A stretch of 64,000 bases of DNA, from NCBI RefSeq assembly GCF_019443425.1, contig NZ_CP080382.1, positions 3,720,001-3,784,000 on the forward strand, in the 5' to 3' direction. How positions within the stretch are numbered: position 1 is the first letter of the stretch; every line of letters starts with the position of its first letter. Below the pieces are notes generated by a model that did no database searches, had not been told where the DNA came from, and saw only the letters and a program-made list of their open reading frames with translations. This document shows positions 1-7,857 of the stretch, piece by piece. Source of the DNA: Arthrobacter sp. PAMC25284 (GTDB lineage: Bacteria > Actinomycetota > Actinomycetes > Actinomycetales > Micrococcaceae). A program made the position numbers and the translations under genes.

Positions 1-118
1 AGCACTGGACCGGGCCGGCTTCGCCATCATCGCCAGCGGCCTCGAGCAGTGCATCGTCCAAAAAGATGCTGGCATGAGCACCAAAGACCTGGAAAAACTC
101 TTCCTCTCCCTCGCCTGA
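1..118 (+). CDS. C-terminal end of an unidentified protein (partial)
   Basis: Frame 2 is open from the window edge and ends at a TGA at 116-118, giving 38 residues that end in LEKLFLSLA. The composition (ALDRAGFAIIASGLEQ) looks like real coding sequence rather than a shadow, and no other frame here is better. The 5' part lies outside the window. I do not recognise the family, so no function is proposed. Its stop codon is the first base triplet of an 11-bp tandem repeat. Confidence 0.55.
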   Translation, partial: ALDRAGFAIIASGLEQCIVQKDAGMSTKDLEKLFLSLA

Positions 119-180
119 GACCACGCTGAGACCACGCTGAGACCACGCTGAGACCACGCTGAGACAACACCTGAGACAAC
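116..180. repeat. 11-bp tandem repeat starting at the stop codon
   Basis: The unit TGAGACCACGC occurs four times without interruption from 116 to 159, followed by degenerate copies (TGAGACAAC) to about 180. The first unit contains the stop codon of the upstream ORF, so slippage would leave the protein end unchanged. A second short repeat lies nearby at about 233-267 (GAAGCGCGGGCTGGTAA and a one-base variant). Confidence 0.8.
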
Positions 181-296
181 AACGGCATGGGCGGGGTGAA
201 AGGCACGTGAGCCCGGCCAGTGCGGTGCTTCCGAAGCGCGGGCTGGTAAGAAGCGCGGGCCGGTAAACCGCCGGGCTGACGGCCGGATGCGGGGTG

Positions 297-668
297 CTAC
301 GCCCCGGGGACGGCGGCGTCCACGATTCCGGCGAAGCGGCTTCCGACGCCGTCGTATATGCTGCGCACGAGCCCGGGTCCAAGGACCGGGATCTCGCGGG
401 CCTCGTGGTCGGTGCAGCAGACATAAGTGAAGGCCGGCCACCATTTCTTGGGCCGGGCAGCCTCCGAGAAGCCGCAGACGTCGCAGGTCAGCTGCGTCCA
501 CACCGGGCGTTTGCCGGTGCGGTTTGCCCTCGACTGGACAAGCCAGGCCGGGGGATTGTCCAGGATGGCGCCGAGTTCTGCTTCGGTTAACCGGGACGGA
601 ATGTTGTGGCGGTGGGCCATCTCCAAGGGAATGTCGAGGGCTTGGGCTGCTTCACGTCGGGTAACCAT
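297..668 (-). CDS. hypothetical protein with cysteine motifs
   Basis: A 123-residue protein of unknown function. Visible features are a helical N-terminus (VTRREAAQALDIPLEMAH), a central basic/tryptophan-rich part (ARPKKWWPAF), and cysteines at LTCDVCGF and YVCCTDHE that could bind a metal as a small zinc-ribbon-like fold. No signal peptide or membrane segment is seen. The ATG lies exactly 6 nt downstream of a TATCGT -10 box, the leaderless arrangement seen for several other genes here, which supports the start. It is divergent from the MFS exporter gene. The cysteine-binding idea is inference. Confidence 0.75.
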   Translation of the reverse strand: MVTRREAAQALDIPLEMAHRHNIPSRLTEAELGAILDNPPAWLVQSRANRTGKRPVWTQLTCDVCGFSEAARPKKWWPAFTYVCCTDHEAREIPVLGPGLVRSIYDGVGSRFAGIVDAAVPGA

Positions 669-674
669 CCATCA

Positions 675-680
675 ACGATA
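675..680 (-). promoter_or_regulatory. -10 box, leaderless promoter of the 123-aa hypothetical gene
   Basis: TATCGT on the minus strand, 6 nt (TGATGG) before the ATG at 668. No Shine-Dalgarno sequence fits in this space, so the transcript probably starts at the AUG. Confidence 0.5.
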
Positions 681-756
681 CGCGAGCCCGGCACCGCCCG
701 CGTGCCGGGTTGCGTGCAGGGCCCCGCGGCCCCTGCCCGGCCGCCCGGCGCGGGTG

Positions 757-762
757 TAGGCT
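757..762 (+). promoter_or_regulatory. -10 box before MFS exporter
   Basis: TAGGCT about 40 nt upstream of the MFS start, leaving a short leader with a GAGGAAG ribosome binding site at 790-796. A convincing -35 is not seen. Confidence 0.35.
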
Positions 763-802
763 CAGGACAAATTCCGGGCTCCCAGTCGAGGAGGAAGCAG
801 GC

Positions 803-2236
803 ATGACGAGCGCCGCCGATGCCAGCGCCGCCGGCGCCGACGCTCCGGACGCCGCCACCGCGAAGCTGCAAAAACGGGTGCTCGTGGTGGCTATCGTGGC
901 ATCCTTTATAGCGTTCCTGGACGGCTCGGTCGTGAACCTCGCCCTGCCTGCCATCGAACGCGAACTCGGCGGCGGACTCGTGGTCCAGCAATGGGTGGTC
1001 GACGCGTACCTGCTGACCCTCGGCGCCCTGATTCTTGTGGCGGGCTCGTTGTCGGACTCGTTCGGCCGGGCCAGGGTCCTGCGCTGGGGTCTGGCCGGGT
1101 TCACCCTGACCTCGGTGCTCTGCGGACTCGCGTGGAACGGTGAATCGCTGATTGTGGCCCGGGGACTCCAGGGCATTGCCGGAGCGATGCTGGTTCCCGG
1201 TTCGCTGGCCCTGATCGTCACGGTCTTCCACGGAGCCGAGCAGTCCCATGCGATCGGCAAGTGGTCCGGCTGGACCAGCGGCGCCATCGTCCTGGCCCCG
1301 CTGATCGGTGGCTTGTCCGTGGATCTGCTGTCCTGGCGTGTGGTGTTTTTTATCAACGTCATTCCCGCCATCGCCATCTGGCCGGTGCTGGGCAGGCTGC
1401 GCGGCATGGACGGAATGGCCGGCTCTACCCGGCGGATCGATATCCGCGGTGCCCTGCTGGCCGTTGTGGGCCTCGGCGGTGCCGTCTACGCCTTCATTGA
1501 ACGCGGCACCTTCGACTGGGACAGCCCACAGGTTTACCTGCCGCTGGCGCTCGGGGCGACCGCACTCGTGGCGTTCGTGCGCCACGAAGCCCGTAGCCCG
1601 TTCCCGATGATGCCGCTGCGGCTCTTCCGGATCCGTAACTTCGGCTGGGGCAACCTGGCGACCGCTGTGATCTACGGCGCGCTGTCTTTGGGCTTTTTCG
1701 TGTTGGGCCTCTACCTTCAGCAGGTTGCCGGCCTGAGCGCGACGGCCGCCGGGTTCGCGTTGCTGCCCTCAACCCTGCTCCTCCTGCTGCTCTCGGCCAA
1801 AATGGGCAGCCTTGCGGGCACGATCGGTCCGCGCTGGTTCATGACGGGCGGTCCGCTGCTGTGCGCGGCAGGGTTCCTGCTGTTCCTGGCAGTGCAGACA
1901 CCTCTGGACTTTCTTTCCCAGGTGCTGCCCGGCGTCCTGGTCTTCGGCCTGGGGCTCGCCGTCACCGTGGCACCGCTGACGGCGGCCATCCTGGGGGCCG
2001 TTCCTCCCGAGGAAGCCGGCATCGGTTCGGCCATTAACAACGCGATCGCCAGGATCGCCGGTCTGGTGACGATTGCCTTTGCCGGACTGATCACCGGTCC
2101 TGTCCTGACGACGGCGGGACTCCGGGACGCCTGCTACGTCACGGCCGCCCTCTTTGTCGCGGGTGCCGTCCTGTCCGCCGTCGGGATCCGGAATCCGACG
2201 GCTGCGGCCCCGCCGGTGTTAACCGGCGACGAGTAA
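803..2236 (+). CDS. MFS drug exporter, DHA2 (EmrB/QacA) family
   Basis: A 477-residue multi-pass membrane protein of the major facilitator superfamily, 14-helix DHA2 type, expected to export drugs or other hydrophobic compounds using the proton gradient. The first helix segment is FIAFLDGSVVNLALPAIERE, the motif-A loop between helices 2 and 3 is GSLSDSFGRARVL, and the motif-C-like stretch is RGLQGIAGAMLVPGSLAL. The frame is open further upstream, but the ATG at 803 follows a good GAGGAAG site and removes a proline/arginine-rich non-membrane stretch. The 3' end overlaps the convergent crcB gene by 18 bp. Substrate cannot be read from the sequence. Confidence 0.9.
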   Translation: MTSAADASAAGADAPDAATAKLQKRVLVVAIVASFIAFLDGSVVNLALPAIERELGGGLVVQQWVVDAYLLTLGALILVAGSLSDSFGRARVLRWGLAGFTLTSVLCGLAWNGESLIVARGLQGIAGAMLVPGSLALIVTVFHGAEQSHAIGKWSGWTSGAIVLAPLIGGLSVDLLSWRVVFFINVIPAIAIWPVLGRLRGMDGMAGSTRRIDIRGALLAVVGLGGAVYAFIERGTFDWDSPQVYLPLALGATALVAFVRHEARSPFPMMPLRLFRIRNFGWGNLATAVIYGALSLGFFVLGLYLQQVAGLSATAAGFALLPSTLLLLLLSAKMGSLAGTIGPRWFMTGGPLLCAAGFLLFLAVQTPLDFLSQVLPGVLVFGLGLAVTVAPLTAAILGAVPPEEAGIGSAINNAIARIAGLVTIAFAGLITGPVLTTAGLRDACYVTAALFVAGAVLSAVGIRNPTAAAPPVLTGDE

Positions 2237-2590
2237 ACCGAGCGACGCTGCCACAAGACCCAGCAGCAGATTGGCCGCGACGTTGAGTCCGGCGGCCCGG
2301 TAGCGTGTTTCGCTGGCCAGCCGCACCGTGGCCGTGGTCCAGGAACTGAAGGTCGTCAGTCCACCGGCCAGCCCGGCGGTCAGGGCAGTAAGCGCCTCGG
2401 CACCGATGGCCAGGTGGCCGGCCAGCCCGATGGCCACCCCGAAGAGGAACGAGCCGGCGGTATTGACCGTCAGTGTGGCCCACGGCCAGTGCGGATGCCG
2501 GCCCGGGTGGTGCGCAAACCAGGAGTCGACGGCGAACCGCAGCAACGCCCCGGTCATGCCAAAAAACCCCACCAGCAGTGCCGTCATCAT
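2219..2590 (-). CDS. crcB: fluoride efflux channel CrcB/Fluc, subunit 1
   Basis: A 123-residue four-helix membrane protein of the CrcB/Fluc family, which forms dual-topology dimers that let fluoride leave the cell. The family signature GGLTTFSSWTTATVRL is present, as are the polar GALLRF segment in helix 1 and NTAGSFLFG in helix 2. Its start overlaps the stop of the upstream crcB by 4 bp (ATGA), so the two are translationally coupled. Paired, non-identical crcB genes are common in Gram-positive bacteria and are thought to form heterodimers. No fluoride riboswitch was seen upstream. Confidence 0.93.
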   Translation of the reverse strand: MMTALLVGFFGMTGALLRFAVDSWFAHHPGRHPHWPWATLTVNTAGSFLFGVAIGLAGHLAIGAEALTALTAGLAGGLTTFSSWTTATVRLASETRYRAAGLNVAANLLLGLVAASLGLLVAG

Positions 2591-3036
2591 GACGCACCGC
2601 CGCGACGATCGGCGATGGCCTTGCCGGTCTTCCAGCCGGCCGCCGCCGCGGCAAGGCCCAGGACCAGGCTGAGGCCGAGATACACCAGCCAGACGGCATG
2701 CGCGCCACCGCGAAAATCCCGGTCGATCGCCACGACCAGTGCCGAGAACGTCGTAAAGGAGCCCAGCAGGCCCGGGCCAATCCCCGCCCGAAGCCAGAAC
2801 GCCGTCTTCGGCCGGGCGATCCAGACGGTGGTCAGGGTGGCGAGGACGAAACTCCCAACAACGTTAATGGCCAGGGTTGTCCAAGGGACGGCACCGGAGG
2901 TCTCGTGAAAGAGCAGCCCGGCCCCGTACCGCAGCTCGGTCCCAACCAGGCCGCCGACAGCGACGGCGGTCCAAGCCTGCCAGCCGGGCAGGCCCGGGCG
3001 CTTCAGCGCACGGGATTCAGCCGGGGCGCTCTTCAC
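2587..3036 (-). CDS. crcB: fluoride efflux channel CrcB/Fluc, subunit 2
   Basis: A 149-residue partner of the downstream CrcB, with the equivalent motif GSFTTFSALVVAIDRD, an NVVGSFVLATLTT helix and GGLVGTELRYGAG in helix 1. It carries about 25 extra N-terminal residues and a short basic C-terminus (GKAIADRRGGAS). The start is a GTG that directly abuts the TGA of mntR (TGA|GTG), so it is probably co-transcribed with mntH-mntR. Coupling a fluoride channel to a manganese regulon is unusual and may only reflect read-through. Confidence 0.92.
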   Translation of the reverse strand: MKSAPAESRALKRPGLPGWQAWTAVAVGGLVGTELRYGAGLLFHETSGAVPWTTLAINVVGSFVLATLTTVWIARPKTAFWLRAGIGPGLLGSFTTFSALVVAIDRDFRGGAHAVWLVYLGLSLVLGLAAAAAGWKTGKAIADRRGGAS

Positions 3037-3750
3037 TCAGTGGCCCTCGACGCTGCAGCCGGAATGGCGGGTGTTGCTGTGCACCCAGACGGAGTCGGCG
3101 ACTTCGTCGGCAAGGTCGAAGTCGCGCGGAGCAGGCCCGGCGCCAATCCGGACCACGAGTGGGCCGCCGAACGGCCTGCGGCCCAGGATTTCGATCTCAG
3201 CGTCGAGGTTGATGTTTTCGGCCGCGAGGTAGCGCAGCAACTCCGGGTTGTCGTCGCTGATCCGGATGATCGTGCCGGAATGGCCGTCGTCGAGCTCACT
3301 CAGGCGGTGCGCGGCAGGCATGTGGACCGAGCCGTCCGCGGCTGGGATCGGATCGCCGTGCGGATCCCTGGACGGATGGCCCAGCTTGCCGGCCAGCCGC
3401 TCAACGAAGGTGTCCGAGACGGCGTGTTCAAGGAGTTCGGCCTCGTCGTGGACCTCGTCCCAGCGATAGCCGAGCTCCTCGACGAGGAAGGTCTCGATCA
3501 GCCGGTGCCGGCGGACCATGGACAGGGCCAGCCGGGTGCCCCCGGCCGTCAGGGTGATGGCGCTGTAGGGCTTGTGGTCCACCAGGCCCTGGTCCTTGAG
3601 CTTGCGGACCATCTCCGAGACCGAGGAGTTGGCGACGCCAAGCCGCTGTGCCAGCTGGCTGGACGTGATGGGTTTCTCCTGCCACTCCGTGAAGGAGTAG
3701 ATGACCTTGACGTAGTCCTCTATCGAGGAGGAGGGCGCGGTGGTCTTCAC
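3037..3750 (-). CDS. mntR: DtxR/MntR-family metal-dependent repressor
   Basis: A 237-residue regulator with the three-part DtxR layout: N-terminal winged helix (SIEDYVKVIYSFTE, then TSSQLAQRLGVANSSVSEMV as recognition region), a metal-binding/dimerisation domain (HRLIETFLVEELGYRWDEVHDEAELLEH), and a C-terminal SH3-like domain from about residue 150. It sits 16 bp behind mntH on the same strand, so a role as a manganese-sensing repressor of mntH is likely; iron sensing cannot be excluded from sequence alone. I chose the GTG at 3750, which has a GGAG just upstream, over a TTG 24 nt earlier that overlaps the mntH stop. Cytoplasmic. Confidence 0.88.
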   Translation of the reverse strand: MKTTAPSSSIEDYVKVIYSFTEWQEKPITSSQLAQRLGVANSSVSEMVRKLKDQGLVDHKPYSAITLTAGGTRLALSMVRRHRLIETFLVEELGYRWDEVHDEAELLEHAVSDTFVERLAGKLGHPSRDPHGDPIPAADGSVHMPAAHRLSELDDGHSGTIIRISDDNPELLRYLAAENINLDAEIEILGRRPFGGPLVVRIGAGPAPRDFDLADEVADSVWVHSNTRHSGCSVEGH

Positions 3751-3766
3751 GGTCTCCAGCCTACCG

Positions 3767-5054
3767 TCACCCAAGGTTTGAGGCTGTTAGCCAGAGCAGC
3801 ACGGCGTTCAGGGCAACAACCAGCAGCACGCTGATGACGGCTGCGATCCGCAGCGCCGTCCCGTCCACGAACCGGCCCATGAGCTTCTTATCGCCCGTGA
3901 GCAGCACGAGCGGTACGAGCACAAAGGGGATGCCGAAACTGAGGACCACCTGGCTCAGCACGAGGCCCCAGGTCGGGTCGAAGCCGACGGACAGCAGCAC
4001 GATGGCCGGGATCATGGTGACCACACGGCGGGTCATCAGCGGGATCCTGACCTTGAGCAGGCCCTGCATGATGGTGCCGCCCGCGTAACAGCCCACGGAG
4101 GTGGAGGCGAGGCCTGAGGCCAGCAGGCCGACGGCGAAGATGACGCCCACCACGGGGCCCAGGCTCGCCGTGATGGCGGCGTGGGCGCCCTCGATGGTGT
4201 CGGTGCCTTCGGCGCCTCCCAGGGTGGAGGCGGCCAGCAGGAGCATCCCGACGTTGACCAGTCCGGCAATCGCCAGCGCCGCCACGACATCCCAGCGCGT
4301 CGCTCTGACCAGCCGTGCCATCGCGGGGGCCGGCACATGGAGGTGTGGGTCCGGACGGTGCCGGTCCCGGGAAAGTGCGGAATGGACGTAGATGGCGTGC
4401 GGCATCACAGTGGCGCCGAGCATGCTGGCGGCCAGCAGGACGGTGTCCGGGCCCCTGGAAACCGGGGATTAGTCCGGCGGCAATCCCGGCCGGATCGGGC
4501 GGGCTGATGAACAGCCCGGCGAGAAACCCGATGGTGATGATGCCGAGCAGGAACATAATGACGAATTCGAAAGGCCGTTGCCGGTTCTTACGCTGCACCG
4601 CGAGCAGGATCATGGACACAATGCCAACGATCACCGCGCCAAGGGGAAGGGGCAGTCCAAAGAGCAGATACAGCGCGATCGCGCCGCCCACAACTTCGGC
4701 GAGGTCGGTGGCTGCAGCCACGATTTCGGCCTGCACCCAGAAGGCCCGCCGCCAGAACGTTCCGAGGCGATCCCCGAGGAGCTCCGGCAGGCTCCTGCCG
4801 GTCACGATCCCCAGTTTGGCGGACTGGTACTGGATCAGCACGGCCATCACGTTGGCCACCACGAGCACCCAGACCAGAAGGTAGCCGTACTGGGCGCCGG
4901 CGGTGAGGTTGGCGGCGACGTTGCCGGGGTCCACGTAGGCGATTGAGGCCACGAAGGCAGGTCCCAGGAGCCCGATCAGTGCGGTGCGGGCCGGGCGCCG
5001 CCGGTCGGCGTCCGGCCCCACGGGTTTTATGCCGTGTCCTGAGCTGTCCAGCAC
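3767..5054 (-). pseudogene. mntH: NRAMP manganese/divalent metal transporter MntH, one-base frameshift
   Basis: An NRAMP-family proton-coupled Mn2+ importer split over two frames. The first part carries the family motif IAYVDPGNVAANLTAGAQYG in helix 1, and the second carries the helix-6 motif TVMPHAIYVHSALSRDRH. The frame is lost after GLIPGFQG; removing one base from the GGGCCCC tract at 4449-4455 (plus-strand coordinates) restores PDTVLLAASMLGATVMPH and a full-length protein of about 429 residues. The GTG at 5054 is preceded by AGGAG with 7-nt spacing, so I prefer it to the earlier in-frame start at 5195. Gene order mntH-mntR supports Mn uptake. Whether this is a real mutation or an error is discussed under findings. 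Confidence 0.88.
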
Positions 5055-5207
5055 GGTGGAACTCCTGGGAATCAGCGCGGCTGCGGCGGCGCGCGGTCGG
5101 ACGGCACGGAACAGCGCCTGGCGGAAAAGTTTCACGCACCTACAAGAGGTAATGAGGGATACCGAAAGACTAGGGCGGATGACGGAGCCGCGCAATCCGT
5201 CCGCGAA

Positions 5208-5966
5208 TCAGGCTTTGATGGCCCGCCAGGTCTGCGTCAGGTAAGGAAGCCGGAGGCCCGCGCCCCGCGGATGGCCGAGGTGCTCGTGCAGATACCAGTC
5301 AAGATTGCCCATCACCTTGGCCCGGGTGGCCTCTGTTGCTGCCAGATAGTAGCTCCGGGACTTGGTGAGCTCCTTGATGTCCTCCGGAGTTACCGGATCT
5401 TCCCAGCGGCTCAGACGGCTCTCCAACGCGGTGAACTCCGGGCCCACGGCGGGTTTGAAGTGTGGCTTGTGGACGTCGCCGGCGTGCATGATGCGGGAGA
5501 GCCGGTGCACCCAGGGCACGGAGGTGTCCAGCTGGTTCCAGATCAGCCCGAGCACGCCGTGCGGCCGTAAGATCCGGGCGATCTCGGCGCTGGCCTGCTG
5601 CGGGTCGCACCAGTGCCAGGCCTGGGCCACCGTGACGAGGTCAAATGCTGTGGAGTCGAGCCCCGTGTGCTCCGCGGATCCCTCGACGGCGCTCACCCCG
5701 GGCAGGGCCCGGCGGAGCTGGTCCAGCATGTCCGGGGACGGATCGACGGCGACCGTGCGGAGTCCGCTTGCCACGAGCAGGGCGGTGAATTTTCCGGTTC
5801 CCGCGCCGACGTCGGCGGCGTCAGCCGCCTTGGCCGGAATCAGCCAGTGCGCAGACTCTGCGGGATAGCCCGGCCGGACGCGGTCATAGTGTTCTCCGCC
5901 GTCCTGGAAGCTCTGGCCGAGCTCCCGGCGTCGCTCCTGGTAGAGCTTGGGGCCGCCGCGTGCCAC
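5208..5966 (-). CDS. class I SAM-dependent methyltransferase
   Basis: A 252-residue cytoplasmic Rossmann-fold methyltransferase. Motif I is ADVGAGTGKFTALLV (about residues 50-65), followed by the acidic VAVDPSPDML that would bind the SAM ribose, and motif IV FDLVTVAQAWHWCD. The N-terminal stretch SFQDGGEHYDRVRPGYP is typical of small-molecule methyltransferases of the UbiE/Methyltransf_11 type. The start is a GTG preceded by AAGGAG with 7-nt spacing. It stands alone, 153 bp from the mntH start on one side and 137 bp from the aminotransferase gene on the other. The substrate is unknown. Confidence 0.87.
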   Translation of the reverse strand: MARGGPKLYQERRRELGQSFQDGGEHYDRVRPGYPAESAHWLIPAKAADAADVGAGTGKFTALLVASGLRTVAVDPSPDMLDQLRRALPGVSAVEGSAEHTGLDSTAFDLVTVAQAWHWCDPQQASAEIARILRPHGVLGLIWNQLDTSVPWVHRLSRIMHAGDVHKPHFKPAVGPEFTALESRLSRWEDPVTPEDIKELTKSRSYYLAATEATRAKVMGNLDWYLHEHLGHPRGAGLRLPYLTQTWRAIKA

Positions 5967-6103
5967 GTGCGATCTCCTTCGGAAGGTCCTGACTGTTTCG
6001 GATACCTTTCGAATTTACCGTACGAATACGGCAGCTCGTTTACCCCGTCCCGCCGTCGGGGCCCGGATGCAGGGGACTGGTCCGGAGCGCCCGGCACCCG
6101 CGC

Positions 6104-7534
6104 CTAGTCACCGGTGCAGGGTGCCGCGCCCGCCGTACCTGGGGTGTTGGGCGCCCAGTGCGGGTAGATGCGGGTGTCGTTGGCGGGCACCCAGCGGCCC
6201 GCGTCGACGACGTAGTCCCAGCCGGGCCCCGTTCGCAAAAGCTCTTCGATGCCGGCGAGCAGCCGCTGTGCGTCCTCGAGCCGTGAGCCGAGGCCGAAAC
6301 TGGCGCGCAGGGAGCCGGCGGGCAAGCCGAGGCGCTTGAGCAGCGGGTGGGCGCAGAAGCGGCCGTCGCGCAGGCCGATGCCGTGCTCGGCGGCCAGGTA
6401 GGCGGCGACCAGGCCGGCGTCGTAGCCTTTGAGGGAGAAATTGACGACGCCGATGCTGCCGGGCCCGGCGTCTTCCGCCGGGCGGTCCGCTGCAGCGGTG
6501 TCCGCGAAGATCCGGTGTACGGTGACGCCGTCGATCCGCTGGAGCCCGTCGACGAGGTAGGAGCGGATGGCGTCTTCGTGGGCCTGCCAGTCCTTTTCGT
6601 CCAGGGCGGCGATGACTTGGGTGGCCCGGGCCAGCGTCGCTGCGCCGAGGACGTTCGGGGAGCCGCCTTCGTGCCGTGCCGGGCCGGTGGTCCACGTGAC
6701 GGAGTCGAGTCGTGCGTCGCGGACGGCGCCGCCGCCGGCCAGGTGCGGGGTTCCGGCGTCGAGCCAGTCCGGCCGCCCCACCAGCACTCCGGCGCCGAAG
6801 GGCGCATACAGTTTGTGCCCGGAGAAGGCGACGTAGTCGACGTCGTCCGCGCTGATGTTGATCCGGCGGTGCGCGGCCAGTTGGGCTGCGTCGACGACGA
6901 TTCGGGCGCCGTACTCGTGGGCCAACGCGGCCAGGGTGTCGATCGGCAGGATCTCGCCGGTGACGTTGGAGGCTCCGGTCACGGCCAGCAGGGCGACATT
7001 GCCCAGGGCGAGTTCGGCGCGCAGCCGGTTCAGAGTGCCCGCGAGGGTCGGCGCCGCCACAATGCTGCGGTGCGGCACACCCTGCCACGGCAGCAGGTTG
7101 GCGTGGTGCTCGATATCGAGGTAGAGCACGTCGCCGCTGTGCTGGCCATCCTTCAGCGGCAGGCAGCCGGCCAGCAGGTTCAGGGAGTCGGTGGTGTTGC
7201 GGGTGAAGATCACCGAGTCGTCAGCCCGGCCGCCGACGAAGTCCCGGACAATGGTGCGGGCGTTTTCGTAGACCGAGGTGCTGATCTGGGAGGCGTACCC
7301 GGCGCCGCGGTGGACACTGGCGTAGTACGGCAGGATCTCGTTCAGGTAGGCGGAGACCACGGAAAGCGCCGGGGCCGAGGCGCCGTAGTCCAGATTGGCG
7401 TACCGGACGTGGCCACCGTGGATCAGCGGGGTCCGGATCTCCGCCCCGGTGACGGCGGCGAGCGGGTGGCGTCCGGCGGCGAATCGTGCGTCGGACAGGC
7501 CGGGGATGGTGACGGGAAAAGTGGCAGTTGTCAT
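6104..7534 (-). CDS. class V aminotransferase / cysteine desulfurase-like PLP enzyme
   Basis: A 476-residue fold-type I PLP enzyme. The PLP-lysine motif is FSGHKLYAPFGAGVLVG, the preceding aspartate and histidine are in IVVDAAQLAAHRRINI, and the phosphate-binding region is FTRNTTDSLNLLAGCL, all as in SufS/NifS-type desulfurases. The end is longer than in SufS. No iron-sulfur assembly genes lie nearby, so a direct role in cluster assembly is not supported. It is controlled by a SAM-IV riboswitch and terminator directly upstream, which ties it to methionine/cysteine metabolism: low SAM should raise expression. Cysteine desulfurase, cysteine-sulfinate lyase-like or isopenicillin-epimerase-like activity remain possible. 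Confidence 0.85.
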   Translation of the reverse strand: MTTATFPVTIPGLSDARFAAGRHPLAAVTGAEIRTPLIHGGHVRYANLDYGASAPALSVVSAYLNEILPYYASVHRGAGYASQISTSVYENARTIVRDFVGGRADDSVIFTRNTTDSLNLLAGCLPLKDGQHSGDVLYLDIEHHANLLPWQGVPHRSIVAAPTLAGTLNRLRAELALGNVALLAVTGASNVTGEILPIDTLAALAHEYGARIVVDAAQLAAHRRINISADDVDYVAFSGHKLYAPFGAGVLVGRPDWLDAGTPHLAGGGAVRDARLDSVTWTTGPARHEGGSPNVLGAATLARATQVIAALDEKDWQAHEDAIRSYLVDGLQRIDGVTVHRIFADTAAADRPAEDAGPGSIGVVNFSLKGYDAGLVAAYLAAEHGIGLRDGRFCAHPLLKRLGLPAGSLRASFGLGSRLEDAQRLLAGIEELLRTGPGWDYVVDAGRWVPANDTRIYPHWAPNTPGTAGAAPCTGD

Positions 7535-7546
7535 GGGACCTCGCTC

Positions 7547-7574
7547 AAAAAAGGACCCCTCACACCGGGGATCC
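7547..7574 (-). terminator. riboswitch expression-platform terminator
   Basis: On the minus strand, GGATCCCC and GGGGTCC form a stem (one bulged base) around a GGTGTGA loop, followed at once by TTTTTT. It lies between the SAM-IV aptamer and the aminotransferase ATG, so it is the likely off-switch of the riboswitch (transcription attenuation). Confidence 0.8.
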
Positions 7575-7603
7575 GCGCTTGCCAGGTCCGCTCCGGACCG
7601 GCC

Positions 7604-7684
7604 AGGTCGTCACCCGGGGCACCCCACCGCGAATGGAGGGTTGCCGGCCAGCAAACCGGGGTTTAGCGCTGGCACTCGTGACCT
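7604..7684 (-). promoter_or_regulatory. SAM-IV riboswitch aptamer
   Basis: Read on the minus strand, the region starts with GGTCACGAGTGCCAGCG, continues with the conserved core TGCTGGCCGGCAACCCTCC and GCGGTGGGGTGCCCCGGGTG, and closes with GACGACC, which pairs with the first GGTCA to make P1. This matches the SAM-IV class found in Actinomycetales, which binds S-adenosylmethionine. A further GGTCC/GGACC hairpin lies just 3' of P1 before the terminator. The aptamer precedes the PLP enzyme gene and points the same way. Confidence 0.87.
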
Positions 7685-7777
7685 GATTCGAGCGTAAGGC
7701 ATCCCCGCGGCGGAGGAAAACAGCCGCATTCAATGTGAAGCGGTTTATTACGCGGTGCGGTCAATCGGTCTGCAAAT

Positions 7778-7831
7778 CGAAGAAACGGCGCCTGACTCCC
7801 CGGTGCGGGGGAGTCAGGCGCCGTTTCTTCG
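7778..7831. terminator. 24-bp perfect hairpin downstream of hisN
   Basis: The arms at 7778-7801 and 7808-7831 are exact reverse complements (GAAGAAACGGCGCC... with its mate) around a six-base loop. It lies 27 bp after the hisN stop and before the SAM-IV leader, so it likely ends hisN transcription. Only a short T stretch follows on either strand. Confidence 0.7.
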
Positions 7832-7857
7832 GTTTTGGCGGCATTCCGGAGGTCTTG

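Noticed and set aside
3767..5054. Programmed ribosomal frameshift in mntH
   Set aside because: The break site has no slippery heptamer, and the same kind of break occurs in unrelated genes at the same GGGCC motif.
3037..5207. Fluoride riboswitch for the crcB pair
   Set aside because: No sequence like the crcB motif was seen before mntH or before either crcB.
7778..7831. Insertion-sequence end or phage att core
   Set aside because: A perfect hairpin with a short loop right after hisN is better explained as a terminator, and there is no transposase.
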